Origin: an uncultured Oscillospiraceae bacterium
GTDB taxonomy: Bacteria > Bacillota > Clostridia > Oscillospirales > Oscillospiraceae
NCBI GenBank assembly: GCA_902497145.1
Contig: CABVDR010000075.1
Span: 1 to 11,445 of the forward strand
Direction of reading: 5' to 3'
Length of the DNA stretch: 11,445 nucleotides
Below are positions 1 to 6,707 of the stretch, one piece after another (positions within the stretch are counted from its first letter, which is position 1; every line of letters starts with the position of its first letter). Below the pieces are notes generated by a model. The model had not been told where the DNA came from and did not search any database. It worked only from the letters and a program-made list of their open reading frames with translations. Both the position numbers and the translations under genes were made by a program.

Positions 1-292
1 CGATCACGTCGCAGATGACCTTGGTGTAGCCGTCGGTGGTGTAGTTCTCCAGCAGGGGGTGGTCGCAGACGTACACGCCGTCAGCGCCGTAGCCGCCCAG
101 CTCCTTGGCAATGCCCTCAATGTTGTGGCCCAGCAGGATGCCGTACAGCTTGGTGCCCAGCTCGTCGGCCAGCTTGCGGCCCTCGGAGATCAGCTCAAAG
201 GAGGTAGGCATCATGGTGCCCTGACGCTGCTCGCAGAATACCCACACGCCGCCGTTGAAGGCAGCGATATCAGCACTGTTGAAAGTAGACAT
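1..292 (-). CDS. etfA: Electron transfer flavoprotein alpha subunit, N-terminal part (cut by window edge)
   Basis: About 97 codons of the N-terminus are visible; the rest lies beyond position 1. The protein starts MSTFNSADIAAFNGGVWVF and continues with a CEQR segment, matching EtfA proteins that partner butyryl-CoA dehydrogenase, which have a GVWVFxEQR strand near the N-terminus. EtfA pairs with EtfB to carry flavin and pass electrons to or from the acyl-CoA dehydrogenase in the cytoplasm. The FAD-binding C-terminal domain is not visible, so cofactor motifs cannot be checked. The ATG lies 21 bases after the etfB stop with a purine-rich GGGAGAACGGAAGAAT just before it, so the two genes are very likely cotranscribed. 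The call rests on the N-terminal match and on the position after bcd and etfB. Confidence 0.9.
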   Translation of the reverse strand, partial: MSTFNSADIAAFNGGVWVFCEQRQGTMMPTSFELISEGRKLADELGTKLYGILLGHNIEGIAKELGGYGADGVYVCDHPLLENYTTDGYTKVICDVI

Positions 293-313
293 ATTCTTCC
301 GTTCTCCCTTCTA

Positions 314-1114
314 TCAGATCAAATGCTTGGCAGCCAGAATGCCGGCCAGCTTCTCGCAAGTCTCTTTGTCGGCGCCTTCCAGCATCATGCCGGCACCCTT
401 CTGGGGAGGAGTGAAGGAGGTCAGGATGTTGGTGGGAGAGCCCTTCAGACCGATGGTGGCGGGGTCGATCAGGGGATCGTCCTTCAGAGCGTTGTAGTCC
501 AAAACCTCATAGGGCTTCTCATAGCACTCGAAGATGCCGCCCACGCTCATGTAACGGGGCTCGTTGAGCTCCTTGATGCAGGTGATCAGGCAGGGGGTGT
601 TGACCTTGATGGTCATGTAGCCGTCTTCCAGCATACGCTTGATGGTGAGGGTCTTGCCCTCCTTGGTGATCTCAGCAGCGTAGGAAACCTGGGGGATGCC
701 CAGCTTCTCAGCGATCTGAGGACCAACCTGAGCGGTGTCGCCGTCGATAGCCTGACGGCCGCAGAACACCACGTCGTCCTCGTCCAGGCCGATCTTGTTG
801 ATGGCAGCAGCCAGGATCTGAGAGGTGGCATAAGTATCGGAACCGCCGAACTCACGGCCGGAAACCAGCACAGCACGGTCCACGCCGCGGGCCATAACCT
901 CACGCAGCATGCCCTCGGCAGGAGGAGGACCCATGGAGACGACAACGACCTCGGCGCCGGTCTGCTCCTTCAGGACCAGAGCGGCCTCGACGGCGTTCAG
1001 GTCGTCGGGGTTGGTGATGGTCGCCATGGAAGCGCGGTTCAGAGTACCATCGGGATTCACGGCCACCTTACCGGAGGTATCGGGGACCTGCTTAACACAA
1101 ACAATGATTTTCAT
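314..1114 (-). CDS. etfB: Electron transfer flavoprotein beta subunit (probably electron-bifurcating type)
   Basis: 266 residues, the usual length for EtfB. It begins MKIIVCVKQVPDT, the classic EtfB N-terminus, and carries NPDDLNAVEAAL at about residues 35-46, FGGSDTYATS at 89-98 and QAIDGDTAQVGP at 121-132, the nucleotide-binding segments seen in clostridial Bcd-linked EtfB. An ATG two codons upstream (position 1120) is possible, but AGGAGG would then be only 3 bases away; it is 9 bases from the ATG at 1114, which also gives the family N-terminus. In clostridia the Bcd-EtfAB complex couples crotonyl-CoA reduction by NADH to ferredoxin reduction (family knowledge); bifurcation here is inferred from operon and motifs. 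The gene lies 18 bases after bcd. Confidence 0.95.
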   Translation of the reverse strand: MKIIVCVKQVPDTSGKVAVNPDGTLNRASMATITNPDDLNAVEAALVLKEQTGAEVVVVSMGPPPAEGMLREVMARGVDRAVLVSGREFGGSDTYATSQILAAAINKIGLDEDDVVFCGRQAIDGDTAQVGPQIAEKLGIPQVSYAAEITKEGKTLTIKRMLEDGYMTIKVNTPCLITCIKELNEPRYMSVGGIFECYEKPYEVLDYNALKDDPLIDPATIGLKGSPTNILTSFTPPQKGAGMMLEGADKETCEKLAGILAAKHLI

Positions 1115-1132
1115 TTCCATCTGCCTCCTATC

Positions 1133-2275
1133 TTATTTCACACCCATCGCACGGGAAATGACCATGCGCTGGACCTCGGAAGTACCCTCATAGATCTCGG
1201 TGATCTTGGCGTCACGCATCATGCGCTCCACGGGATACTCACGGGTGTAGCCGTAACCACCGAACAGCTGAACAGCGCGGCGGGTCACGTCGGAAGCGGA
1301 CTCGGCGGCAAACAGCTTGGCCATGGCGGCGTCCACAGAGTAGGGCTCGTGGTTCTGCTTCTTCATGGCAGCAGCGTACACCAGGTACTGAGCGGCCTGC
1401 ATACGGGTGTGCATGTCGGCCAGCTGGAACTGGGTGTTCTGGAACTGAGACAGACGCTTCTTGAACTGGATACGCTCCTGGGTGTACTTGACAGCCTCAT
1501 CAATAGCGCCCTCGCCCAGACCCAGAGCCTGAGCAGCGATGCCGATACGGCCGCCGTCCAGGGTCTGCATGGCGATCTTGAAGCCCTGGCCTTCCTTACC
1601 CAGCAGGTTCTCCTTGGGAACAATGCAGTCCTCGAAGATCAGGTCGCAGGTAGAGCTGCCGCGGATACCCATCTTCTTCTCCTTCTTACCAACGGAGAAG
1701 CCGGGGAAGGAGCTCTCCACGATGAAAGCGGAGATGCCGTGGTTGCCGGCCTTGGGGTCGGTCATAGCGAAGACAACGATGGTGCTGGCCACAGTGCCGT
1801 TGGTGATGAAGCACTTGGAGCCGTTGAGCACATAGTGGTCACCCTCCAGAACAGCGGTGGTCTGCTGGCCGGAGGCGTCGGTGCCGGCGTTGGGCTCGGT
1901 CAGACCGAAGGCGCCGATCTTCTTGCCGCTGAGCAGGTCGGGCAGATACTTCATCTTCTGCTCCTCGGTGCCGTGCTCATAGATGGGGGCGCAGCACAGA
2001 GAGGTGTGGGCGGACACAATAACACCGGTGGTGCCGCACACCTTGGACAGCTCCTCCACGCACATAGCGTAGGACAGCACATCACCGCCGGCTCCGCCGT
2101 ACTTCTTGGGGAAGTAGATGCCCATCATGCCCAGCTTGCCCATCTTCTCGACGGTCTCCATGGGGAAGCGCTCTTCCTCATCCAGCTCCTCGGCTAGGGG
2201 CTTGACCTCGTTCTCCGCAAACTCACGGTACATCTTGCGGACCATCTCTTGCTCTCTAGTCAGATGAAAATCCAT
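1133..2275 (-). CDS. bcd: Butyryl-CoA dehydrogenase (short-chain acyl-CoA dehydrogenase)
   Basis: 380 residues, full length for the short-chain acyl-CoA dehydrogenase family. Visible landmarks are the first signature GAFGLTEPNAGTDA (121-134, flavin and substrate binding), the second signature from about QLFGGYGYTREYPVERMMRD (336-355), and the catalytic base Glu363 in IYEGTSEVQR. It reduces crotonyl-CoA to butyryl-CoA using FAD and electrons delivered by EtfAB in the cytoplasm. The start is supported by AGGAGG at 2284-2289, 8 bases before the ATG. It lies 21 bases after hbd and 18 before etfB, so the four genes form one transcription unit. Another short-chain acyl-CoA substrate cannot be excluded from sequence, but the neighbours favour butyryl-CoA. 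Confidence 0.95.
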   Translation of the reverse strand: MDFHLTREQEMVRKMYREFAENEVKPLAEELDEEERFPMETVEKMGKLGMMGIYFPKKYGGAGGDVLSYAMCVEELSKVCGTTGVIVSAHTSLCCAPIYEHGTEEQKMKYLPDLLSGKKIGAFGLTEPNAGTDASGQQTTAVLEGDHYVLNGSKCFITNGTVASTIVVFAMTDPKAGNHGISAFIVESSFPGFSVGKKEKKMGIRGSSTCDLIFEDCIVPKENLLGKEGQGFKIAMQTLDGGRIGIAAQALGLGEGAIDEAVKYTQERIQFKKRLSQFQNTQFQLADMHTRMQAAQYLVYAAAMKKQNHEPYSVDAAMAKLFAAESASDVTRRAVQLFGGYGYTREYPVERMMRDAKITEIYEGTSEVQRMVISRAMGVK

Positions 2276-2296
2276 TTTCCAGTCCTCCTAAATAAT

Positions 2297-3136
2297 TTAC
2301 TTCTTGGAATAATCGTAGAAACCCTTGCCGGATTTGACGCCCAGCAGACCACCGCGGACCATCTTCTTCAGCAGCAGGGCAGGACGATACTTAGAGTCGC
2401 CTGTCTCATCGTACAGGGTGTTCATAATGGCCAGGCAGATATCCAGGCCGATAAAGTCGCCCAGGGCCAGAGGACCCATGGGGTGGTTGGCGCCCAGACG
2501 CATAGCCTTGTCGATGTCCTCAACGGAGGCAGTGCCGGACTCCACCAGACCGATGGCATCGTTGATCATGGGGATCAGCAGCTTGTTGACCACGAAGCCG
2601 GGGCCTTCGGCCACCTCAACGGGCTCCTTGCCGATGTCCTGAGCCAGCTTGTACACAAAGTCGAAGGTCTCCTGGGGAGTGTTCACGCCGCGGATGACCT
2701 CGATGAGCTTCATGCTGGGCACAGGGTTAAAGAAGTGCATACCGATGAGGGGGTGCTTCAGGCCATTGCCCATCTCAGTGATGGAGAGGGAGGAGGTGTT
2801 GGAAGCAAAGACGGTCTCCGGCTTGCAAAGCTCGTCCAGACGGTGGAACAGCTCCTTCTTGGGACCCATCTCCTCGGCGATGCACTCGATGACCAGATCG
2901 GCATCGGCGGCAGCGGATTCGTCCGTGACCAGCACGTTAGCCATCAAGGCGTCCTTGGTGCCCTGGGACATTTTGCCCTTGGCAACCCGCTTTTGCAGAG
3001 AAGCGTCCAGCTGCTCCTTATGGCGCTGGGCGGAGGCGATGCTGCTGGCGTACATCAGGGCGGTGTGCCCGTTGGCGGCAAAAACCTGGGCGATGCCACG
3101 TCCCATGGTGCCGGCGCCGAAAATTGCAACCTTCAT
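2297..3136 (-). CDS. hbd: 3-hydroxybutyryl-CoA dehydrogenase
   Basis: 279 residues, standard length. It interconverts acetoacetyl-CoA and 3-hydroxybutyryl-CoA ahead of crotonyl-CoA formation in butyrate synthesis. Seen: Rossmann motif GAGTMG (7-12), catalytic serine region SNTSSLSIT (112-120), catalytic His134 in GMHFFNP, the GPGFVVNKLL segment, and the C-terminal domain GANHPMGPLALGDFIGLD through SGKGFYDYSKK. Odd point: the acidic residue that usually ends the second beta strand and binds the NAD ribose is replaced by Ala30 followed by two serines (LMYASS), which suggests NADPH rather than NADH use. AGGAGG at 3144-3149 lies 7 bases before the ATG. It is the first gene of the operon and has a long leader with regulatory signals. 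Confidence 0.95.
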   Translation of the reverse strand: MKVAIFGAGTMGRGIAQVFAANGHTALMYASSIASAQRHKEQLDASLQKRVAKGKMSQGTKDALMANVLVTDESAAADADLVIECIAEEMGPKKELFHRLDELCKPETVFASNTSSLSITEMGNGLKHPLIGMHFFNPVPSMKLIEVIRGVNTPQETFDFVYKLAQDIGKEPVEVAEGPGFVVNKLLIPMINDAIGLVESGTASVEDIDKAMRLGANHPMGPLALGDFIGLDICLAIMNTLYDETGDSKYRPALLLKKMVRGGLLGVKSGKGFYDYSKK

Positions 3137-3205
3137 TGTGTTTCCTCCTAAAAAGTAGAAATAAAACCGCCAAATTTGAAACGATTTGACGGGTTCTAAA
3201 CAGTT

Positions 3206-3223
3206 TTGTTAGAAAATTAACAA
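3206..3223. promoter_or_regulatory. Rex-like redox operator, leader-proximal site
   Basis: The 18 bases TTGTTAGAAAATTAACAA form an almost perfect palindrome and differ at one base from the clostridial Rex pattern TTGTTAA-N4-TTAACAA. Rex is a repressor that leaves DNA when the NADH/NAD+ ratio is high and often controls butyrate and solvent genes in clostridia (family knowledge). The site is 70 bases upstream of the hbd start, downstream of the main candidate promoter. It could act as a roadblock, or cover a weak second promoter (TTGTTA, 17 bases, TTTAGA on the minus strand; -10 at 3195-3200). Rex itself is not in the window. Confidence 0.6.
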
Positions 3224-3286
3224 GCCAAGACCAGAAAAAGCGCAACACAGGAGAAAACCTGTTGTTGCGATGACCGGAAAGGGCAT
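3209..3286 (-). CDS. Possible 25-codon leader peptide ORF (doubtful)
   Basis: An ATG at 3286 opens 25 codons encoding a hydrophobic peptide starting MPFPVIATTGFLLCC, ending with TAA inside the leader-proximal Rex-like site. It would begin about 14 bases after the predicted transcription start and runs through the terminator-like hairpin, the layout of an attenuation leader. A GGTGAT lies 8 bases before the ATG, a partial match to the extended ribosome binding sequence at an unusual distance. No run of regulatory codons is obvious. It may be chance. Confidence 0.15.
   Translation of the reverse strand: MPFPVIATTGFLLCCAFSGLGLLIF
3233..3269 (-). terminator. Terminator-like hairpin in the hbd leader (possible attenuator)
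   Basis: On the minus strand CGCAACAACAGG pairs with CCTGTGTTGCG across a TTTTCT loop with one bulged A, followed by C and five T residues. This is the shape of an intrinsic terminator. It lies about 30 bases after the predicted transcription start (3300) and about 100 bases before the hbd ATG, with no accepted gene between. Transcripts from the upstream promoter must pass it to reach hbd, so it may be an attenuator, or it may end a short leader RNA. The T tract is short and interrupted, so termination may be partial. Confidence 0.5.
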
Positions 3287-3306
3287 AACTGTTTATCACC
3301 TTACAA

Positions 3307-3335
3307 ATTATATCGTTTTTTCCCTACGGAAGCAA
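3307..3335 (-). promoter_or_regulatory. Candidate sigma-A promoter for the hbd-bcd-etfBA operon
   Basis: A perfect -10 TATAAT (3307-3312) lies 17 bases from TTGCTT (3330-3335), which keeps the TTG of the -35 consensus. Predicted start of transcription is near 3300, giving a leader of about 165 bases before hbd. It is downstream of the terminator that ends the preceding operon, so the butyrate genes have their own promoter. Confidence 0.6.
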
Positions 3336-3369
3336 GGGGGAAGCTACCCGGCAAAATACACAGTTTTTA

Positions 3370-3387
3370 CTGTTAAAAATTAAACAA
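3370..3387. promoter_or_regulatory. Rex-like redox operator, upstream site
   Basis: On the minus strand TTGTTTAATTTTTAACAG fits the Rex pattern TTGTTAA-N4-TTAACAA with one mismatch in each half. It lies 35 bases upstream of the candidate -35, and its centre is about 164 bases from the second Rex-like site. A short palindrome ACAGTTTTTACTGT (3360-3373) overlaps one end. The local sequence is AT-rich, so a chance match is more likely here than for the other site. Confidence 0.4.
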
Positions 3388-3496
3388 TATGTATAAATCA
3401 CAAAGACCTCACCCGCGGGAAAAAACAGGAGGGCAAAATAAATGAAAATATGGAATTTTTAAGGGAATAAGATGGAATGACAAGGAGCCAGAATAG
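3388..3496. other. AT-rich intergenic DNA without recognised function
   Basis: This lies between the operon terminator on the right and the upstream Rex-like site on the left. I see no gene, RNA or repeat. A plus-strand AGGAGGG followed by an ATG at 3442 opens only six codons before a stop. Confidence 0.5.
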
Positions 3497-3532
3497 AGAA
3501 AAAGACACGGCGGAGCGTACTCCGCCGCGTCT
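3497..3532 (-). terminator. Rho-independent terminator of the BlaI/M56 operon
   Basis: Minus-strand AGACGCGGCGGAG pairs over 13 positions with CTCCGCCGTGTCT around a four-base loop, then a T-rich run TTTTCTC. The one non-Watson-Crick position is a G-U pair on the minus strand but an A-C mismatch on the plus strand, which supports minus-strand use. It lies about 40 bases after the last gene of the operon and separates it from the hbd promoter. Confidence 0.85.
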
Positions 3533-3569
3533 AAAAAAGAAGGAGAAAGGAGGGGCTGGTGAGGCCGCT

Positions 3570-5039
3570 TTATCTGCCGGTTTGCCCGGCTACGTTCAGA
3601 ATGATGTCTCGTACGGGCAAGCCGGCGATATCGCCTGAGGGCTCACCAAGCACGGACAGGAAGGTGCCGTCCTCGTCCCGGAGCAGGATCAAATACTGGG
3701 TGTCAGATTTGGCCCACGCTCCGGCTTGATAGAGATGGGTCTCCACCACATAGGCGGAGCCAAAGCCCTGGTTCAGCCGGCAGGAGCCGGCATAGCTGAC
3801 CGGTCCCAGGCGCACGTCGTTCTCTTGAGGTACATCGGGCTGATCTGCGCCGAAGTAATAGGTCTGCCCTTGGTATTTCTGGCTGTAATATTGGTGGGCC
3901 AGGGTATAGAACTCCTGAGAGTCGGTCCCGGAGGGCAGAGTGACCAGGTCCTCGATCTGTTCCGAGACATCGTCCAGAGAGCCTATGGCGTAGTCGTAAG
4001 CCCCGATGGTGTTCTCTTCTTCGTCGTAGATGAGGCAGGCGGCAAAGAAGAGAGAATCGTCCGTATCCGCTCGGGCCAGTACCGTGTAGGCAGTCTGCGT
4101 CTCTTGCAGCTGCAGCGATGCCAGTTCCGTTTGTGTGAGAGACTGGATGGACCAAAGGGCGGAGGTGTTGTTGGCGTTGAGTGGGTTGTTGTTCTGACGG
4201 GTAAATGCCTCCAGCCAATTTCGGACCTGCCATGGCACGGGAATGGGGAGGTCATCCTCCGGTATGGGGAAGAAGGTCTCATTGTGGTCAGGGACCCATT
4301 GGGGTCCGTCCCCATTGATGACGGTGTAGTCCGTCCGTGCAAAGACATCCACACCGCCGGGGGCCATGAGAGCCTTGTACTGCTGCCAGTATGCCTCATA
4401 CTCCGTCCGGGCCTGGGAGCCCTCCTGACGTACGTCTCCCTCCACCGGCCAGACCCAGGTGAAGTCGGTCCCGTCGTAGCGGATGAGGCCAGCCTCGCCA
4501 TAGGAGAGTCCCTGCTGTACGCTGTTGGCCACATAGAGCAGGAATTCTTCCCCATCCTTATGGAAGGTAGTGACATGGGGCTGGCTGCCGGTGCCCAGAA
4601 TGGCGAAGACCGGAGCGGTCAACTGGCTGGTCCTCTGGTCCTGCACCCCAAGAGCGAACAAATATTCGAATGTGTCCGTCTGCGCACAGACCGCGCCCAG
4701 GGCATAGTTTCCGCCGTCGCCTGGCGTAAGGGACAGCAGCTCCGCCGAGACAGACTGGCTGGGGTCAGACAGCAGGGAGCATGCGGCCTGGGTCAGATCC
4801 TCCCGCAGAGCCATCTGGTCGATCCGGCCGGAGGCGATATCGGAGACAAACGTGGTCCCTGCCTGACAGGACACCAGTGAGCCGCAAAGGAGAATCAATG
4901 CGGCGGATATAGCCAAGATCGGAAGGGGTGGGCGCTTTTTCTGCCACTGAAAGATACTGCGGATACGGTTTTCTGTCTCCCGTGCCGAGCCGGACAGCCG
5001 GGTGGTCAGGGGGGAGTGGGGAAGTAACCTAGGAGCCAT
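3570..5039 (-). CDS. Membrane-anchored outside protein, third tandem BlaR1-tail-like protein (unknown ectodomain)
   Basis: 489 residues from the ATG at 5039, which has AGGAGG 5 bases upstream. The frame also opens at a TTG six codons earlier (5057), but that overlaps the ribosome binding site. Residues 1-33 are a cytoplasmic linker with SPLTTRLSGSARETE and RIRSIFQW; residues 37-56 are a membrane segment ending in LVSC with Cys58, a lipobox-like site. These 58 residues align without gaps to the two upstream paralogs. The following roughly 430 residues are predicted outside the membrane; they are acidic, rich in Tyr, Gln and Asp, and match neither paralog nor any family I recognise. No penicillin-binding motif is seen. 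It is the last gene of the BlaI/M56 operon, 33 bases after its neighbour. A sensor or accessory role is inferred from the linker and location only. Confidence 0.85.
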   Translation of the reverse strand: MAPRLLPHSPLTTRLSGSARETENRIRSIFQWQKKRPPLPILAISAALILLCGSLVSCQAGTTFVSDIASGRIDQMALREDLTQAACSLLSDPSQSVSAELLSLTPGDGGNYALGAVCAQTDTFEYLFALGVQDQRTSQLTAPVFAILGTGSQPHVTTFHKDGEEFLLYVANSVQQGLSYGEAGLIRYDGTDFTWVWPVEGDVRQEGSQARTEYEAYWQQYKALMAPGGVDVFARTDYTVINGDGPQWVPDHNETFFPIPEDDLPIPVPWQVRNWLEAFTRQNNNPLNANNTSALWSIQSLTQTELASLQLQETQTAYTVLARADTDDSLFFAACLIYDEEENTIGAYDYAIGSLDDVSEQIEDLVTLPSGTDSQEFYTLAHQYYSQKYQGQTYYFGADQPDVPQENDVRLGPVSYAGSCRLNQGFGSAYVVETHLYQAGAWAKSDTQYLILLRDEDGTFLSVLGEPSGDIAGLPVRDIILNVAGQTGR

Positions 5040-5072
5040 GGGGTCCTCCTTTCTCAAAAATAAGTGAATTGG

Positions 5073-6692
5073 TTAATTTCCACTTCGCAGGGCCTGGATG
5101 TTGGCGGCGGTAAAGTTCCGCCAGTTGATGTTCTGTTTTTGCGCGCCGTCCAGCTGAGAGTCCAGCCAGGCCTGGTACTCCGACTGATCCACCGGGTGGC
5201 TGTAATCCAGAGTTCTGGGCGGCATAATGTAATAGACGAATCCCGTGCCGCTGACATCCACGTCGGCGGGGTAGGGTACATTATCATAAAACGGGTTGGT
5301 TTCCCCCAAGCTGCGGTCCCAGGCATCCACGGTGGCCACCATCTCGTATCGGTCTGTCTGGGCATCATAGCGGTATAGCGAGTAGGGCCAGAAGTCCCCG
5401 CCCATTCTCTGGTTGTGGGAGGCATCGGCCTGGATCACTCCGTTGTCGTAAAAGGTCGGGGTGGGGAATTCCAGCAGCTGGGTACGCAGATCGCCGCTTT
5501 CTCCATCGTAGGCCAATACATAGGTGGACATGCCGGCCATGTAGGTGTTGGAACAGGAGAGCAGCAGCTCCTGCTGTCCATCCCCATCCACATCCTGTAC
5601 CGCAAAGGAATCCGTAGACATATCCCCCTCAAAGGGATCGTAGAGCGCACCGTCAGGAAAGATGTGCTGGTTGAGCAAGGTATCCAAAGCGTCGGCAAAG
5701 GCGGCGCGCTGGGGAGAAGAGAGAGCGGACGGCTCAGCCTCCGGGGCGGATGGATTCTCGCTGGAGGCGGACTGGGATGGTGCGAAGCTTGGCTGGTCCG
5801 GTGTAACATAGCCGCCCTCCGGCTCTCCGCCGTTTTCGCTCCACTGGTACCAAAGGGGAGGGGTGAACGCCTGCAGTTGATCGGTCGGGATCAGGGAAGG
5901 CGAATCGGTAAAGGGATGATAGCAGAATAACGAGTTGTCGGAGCAGACCAGAAGGTAGTCCCAGGGGTCCAAAGAGGCGGTGTCCGGGTCCTTCAAATCG
6001 GCCAGACAGTTGAGGTAAAAGTCCACGCTTCCGTTTTCCTGAATCCGGAACCCCACCAACGTGGGTTCTTGGGCGGCAAGCTGCGCCGCATGGTTCGGGT
6101 CTTTGGCCAGCTCCCCATTGAGAAAATCTTCTGCCTGGGCATAAAGTGCATCCAAGGTGGTCCCGGCCATCTCCAGTGCCTCTTCCTGGGTGACCAGCCG
6201 GTCCTCCTTCCGGTCATACACCAGCGTGAATATCGTGCCGTCGCTGCCGTAGTCGGCGGTGCCCTGATAAAACACCAGATTGTCATAGCGGTCTGTCACA
6301 GCGGGGAAAAAGAGAAGGCTGTTTCCCTCCGGCTGGCTAAGGGGGGAGGATAGAATGGAGGTATATCGGTCTTTCAAATCAGATAGGGCGTCGTTGACCG
6401 ACTGGGCGCCTTGGGGCAGTTCCCCCTGGGCAGCCAGCATGGGGATCTCAATGACGTTGTTCCTGGTATCATAATATTGGGTATCCATCACCAAGACCAC
6501 AGGCTCTGTTCGCTGCTGACAGGACACCAGGGAGCCGCACAGGGCAATCAGGAGGGTAGCCAGCACCAGCACCAGCACTGGCGGGCGTAGTTGTTTCCAT
6601 TGAAAAATGTTGCGGATCCGGCACTCAGTCTCCCGGGCTGAGCCGGACAGCTGAGTGGTCAGCGGGGAGCGGGGGATGCGGCACTTGGACAT
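5073..6692 (-). CDS. Membrane-anchored outside protein, second tandem BlaR1-tail-like protein (RsiV/DUF3298-like plus Ca-loop domain)
   Basis: 539 residues from the ATG at 6692; AGGAGA is 8 bases upstream, better than a TTG two codons earlier. Residues 1-33 are the conserved linker (SPLTTQLSGSARETE, RIRNIFQW), 38-56 the membrane segment, and Cys58 ends the lipobox-like LVSC. Residues about 65-295 resemble the first paralog (MDTQYYDT near 69, LVYDRKEDRLVTQEEAL near 157, PPLW at 278, GGEPEGG at 288) and recall the outside domain of RsiV-type proteins (DUF4163/DUF3298); this is a pattern judgement. Residues 296-327 are a Pro/Ser/Ala/Glu linker. Residues 328-539 form a second domain with a calcium-loop-like DVDGDGQQE at 367-375, as in many Firmicute surface proteins. 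The role is unknown; sensing is inferred from context. Confidence 0.85.
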   Translation of the reverse strand: MSKCRIPRSPLTTQLSGSARETECRIRNIFQWKQLRPPVLVLVLATLLIALCGSLVSCQQRTEPVVLVMDTQYYDTRNNVIEIPMLAAQGELPQGAQSVNDALSDLKDRYTSILSSPLSQPEGNSLLFFPAVTDRYDNLVFYQGTADYGSDGTIFTLVYDRKEDRLVTQEEALEMAGTTLDALYAQAEDFLNGELAKDPNHAAQLAAQEPTLVGFRIQENGSVDFYLNCLADLKDPDTASLDPWDYLLVCSDNSLFCYHPFTDSPSLIPTDQLQAFTPPLWYQWSENGGEPEGGYVTPDQPSFAPSQSASSENPSAPEAEPSALSSPQRAAFADALDTLLNQHIFPDGALYDPFEGDMSTDSFAVQDVDGDGQQELLLSCSNTYMAGMSTYVLAYDGESGDLRTQLLEFPTPTFYDNGVIQADASHNQRMGGDFWPYSLYRYDAQTDRYEMVATVDAWDRSLGETNPFYDNVPYPADVDVSGTGFVYYIMPPRTLDYSHPVDQSEYQAWLDSQLDGAQKQNINWRNFTAANIQALRSGN

Positions 6693-6707
6693 AAACAAGA
6701 TCTCCTA

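Noticed and set aside
59..2197. 712-codon open frame on the plus strand opposite etfB and bcd
   Set aside because: It is antisense to two well-recognised genes. The composition (rich in Leu, Gly, His, Val) is what strongly biased codons on the other strand give, and no ribosome binding site or family resemblance is seen.
2249..3151. 300-codon plus-strand frame opposite hbd
   Set aside because: Complete overlap with hbd, whose catalytic motifs are clear; the antisense product is low-information and looks like a codon-bias shadow.
3442..3462. Plus-strand AGGAGGG followed by ATG
   Set aside because: The frame is six codons long, with no clear promoter and no downstream gene; likely chance in AT-rich DNA.
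3726..4880. 384-codon plus-strand frame opposite the third tail gene
   Set aside because: The minus-strand gene has a good ribosome binding site, a membrane anchor shared with two paralogs and a terminator; the plus frame has none of these.
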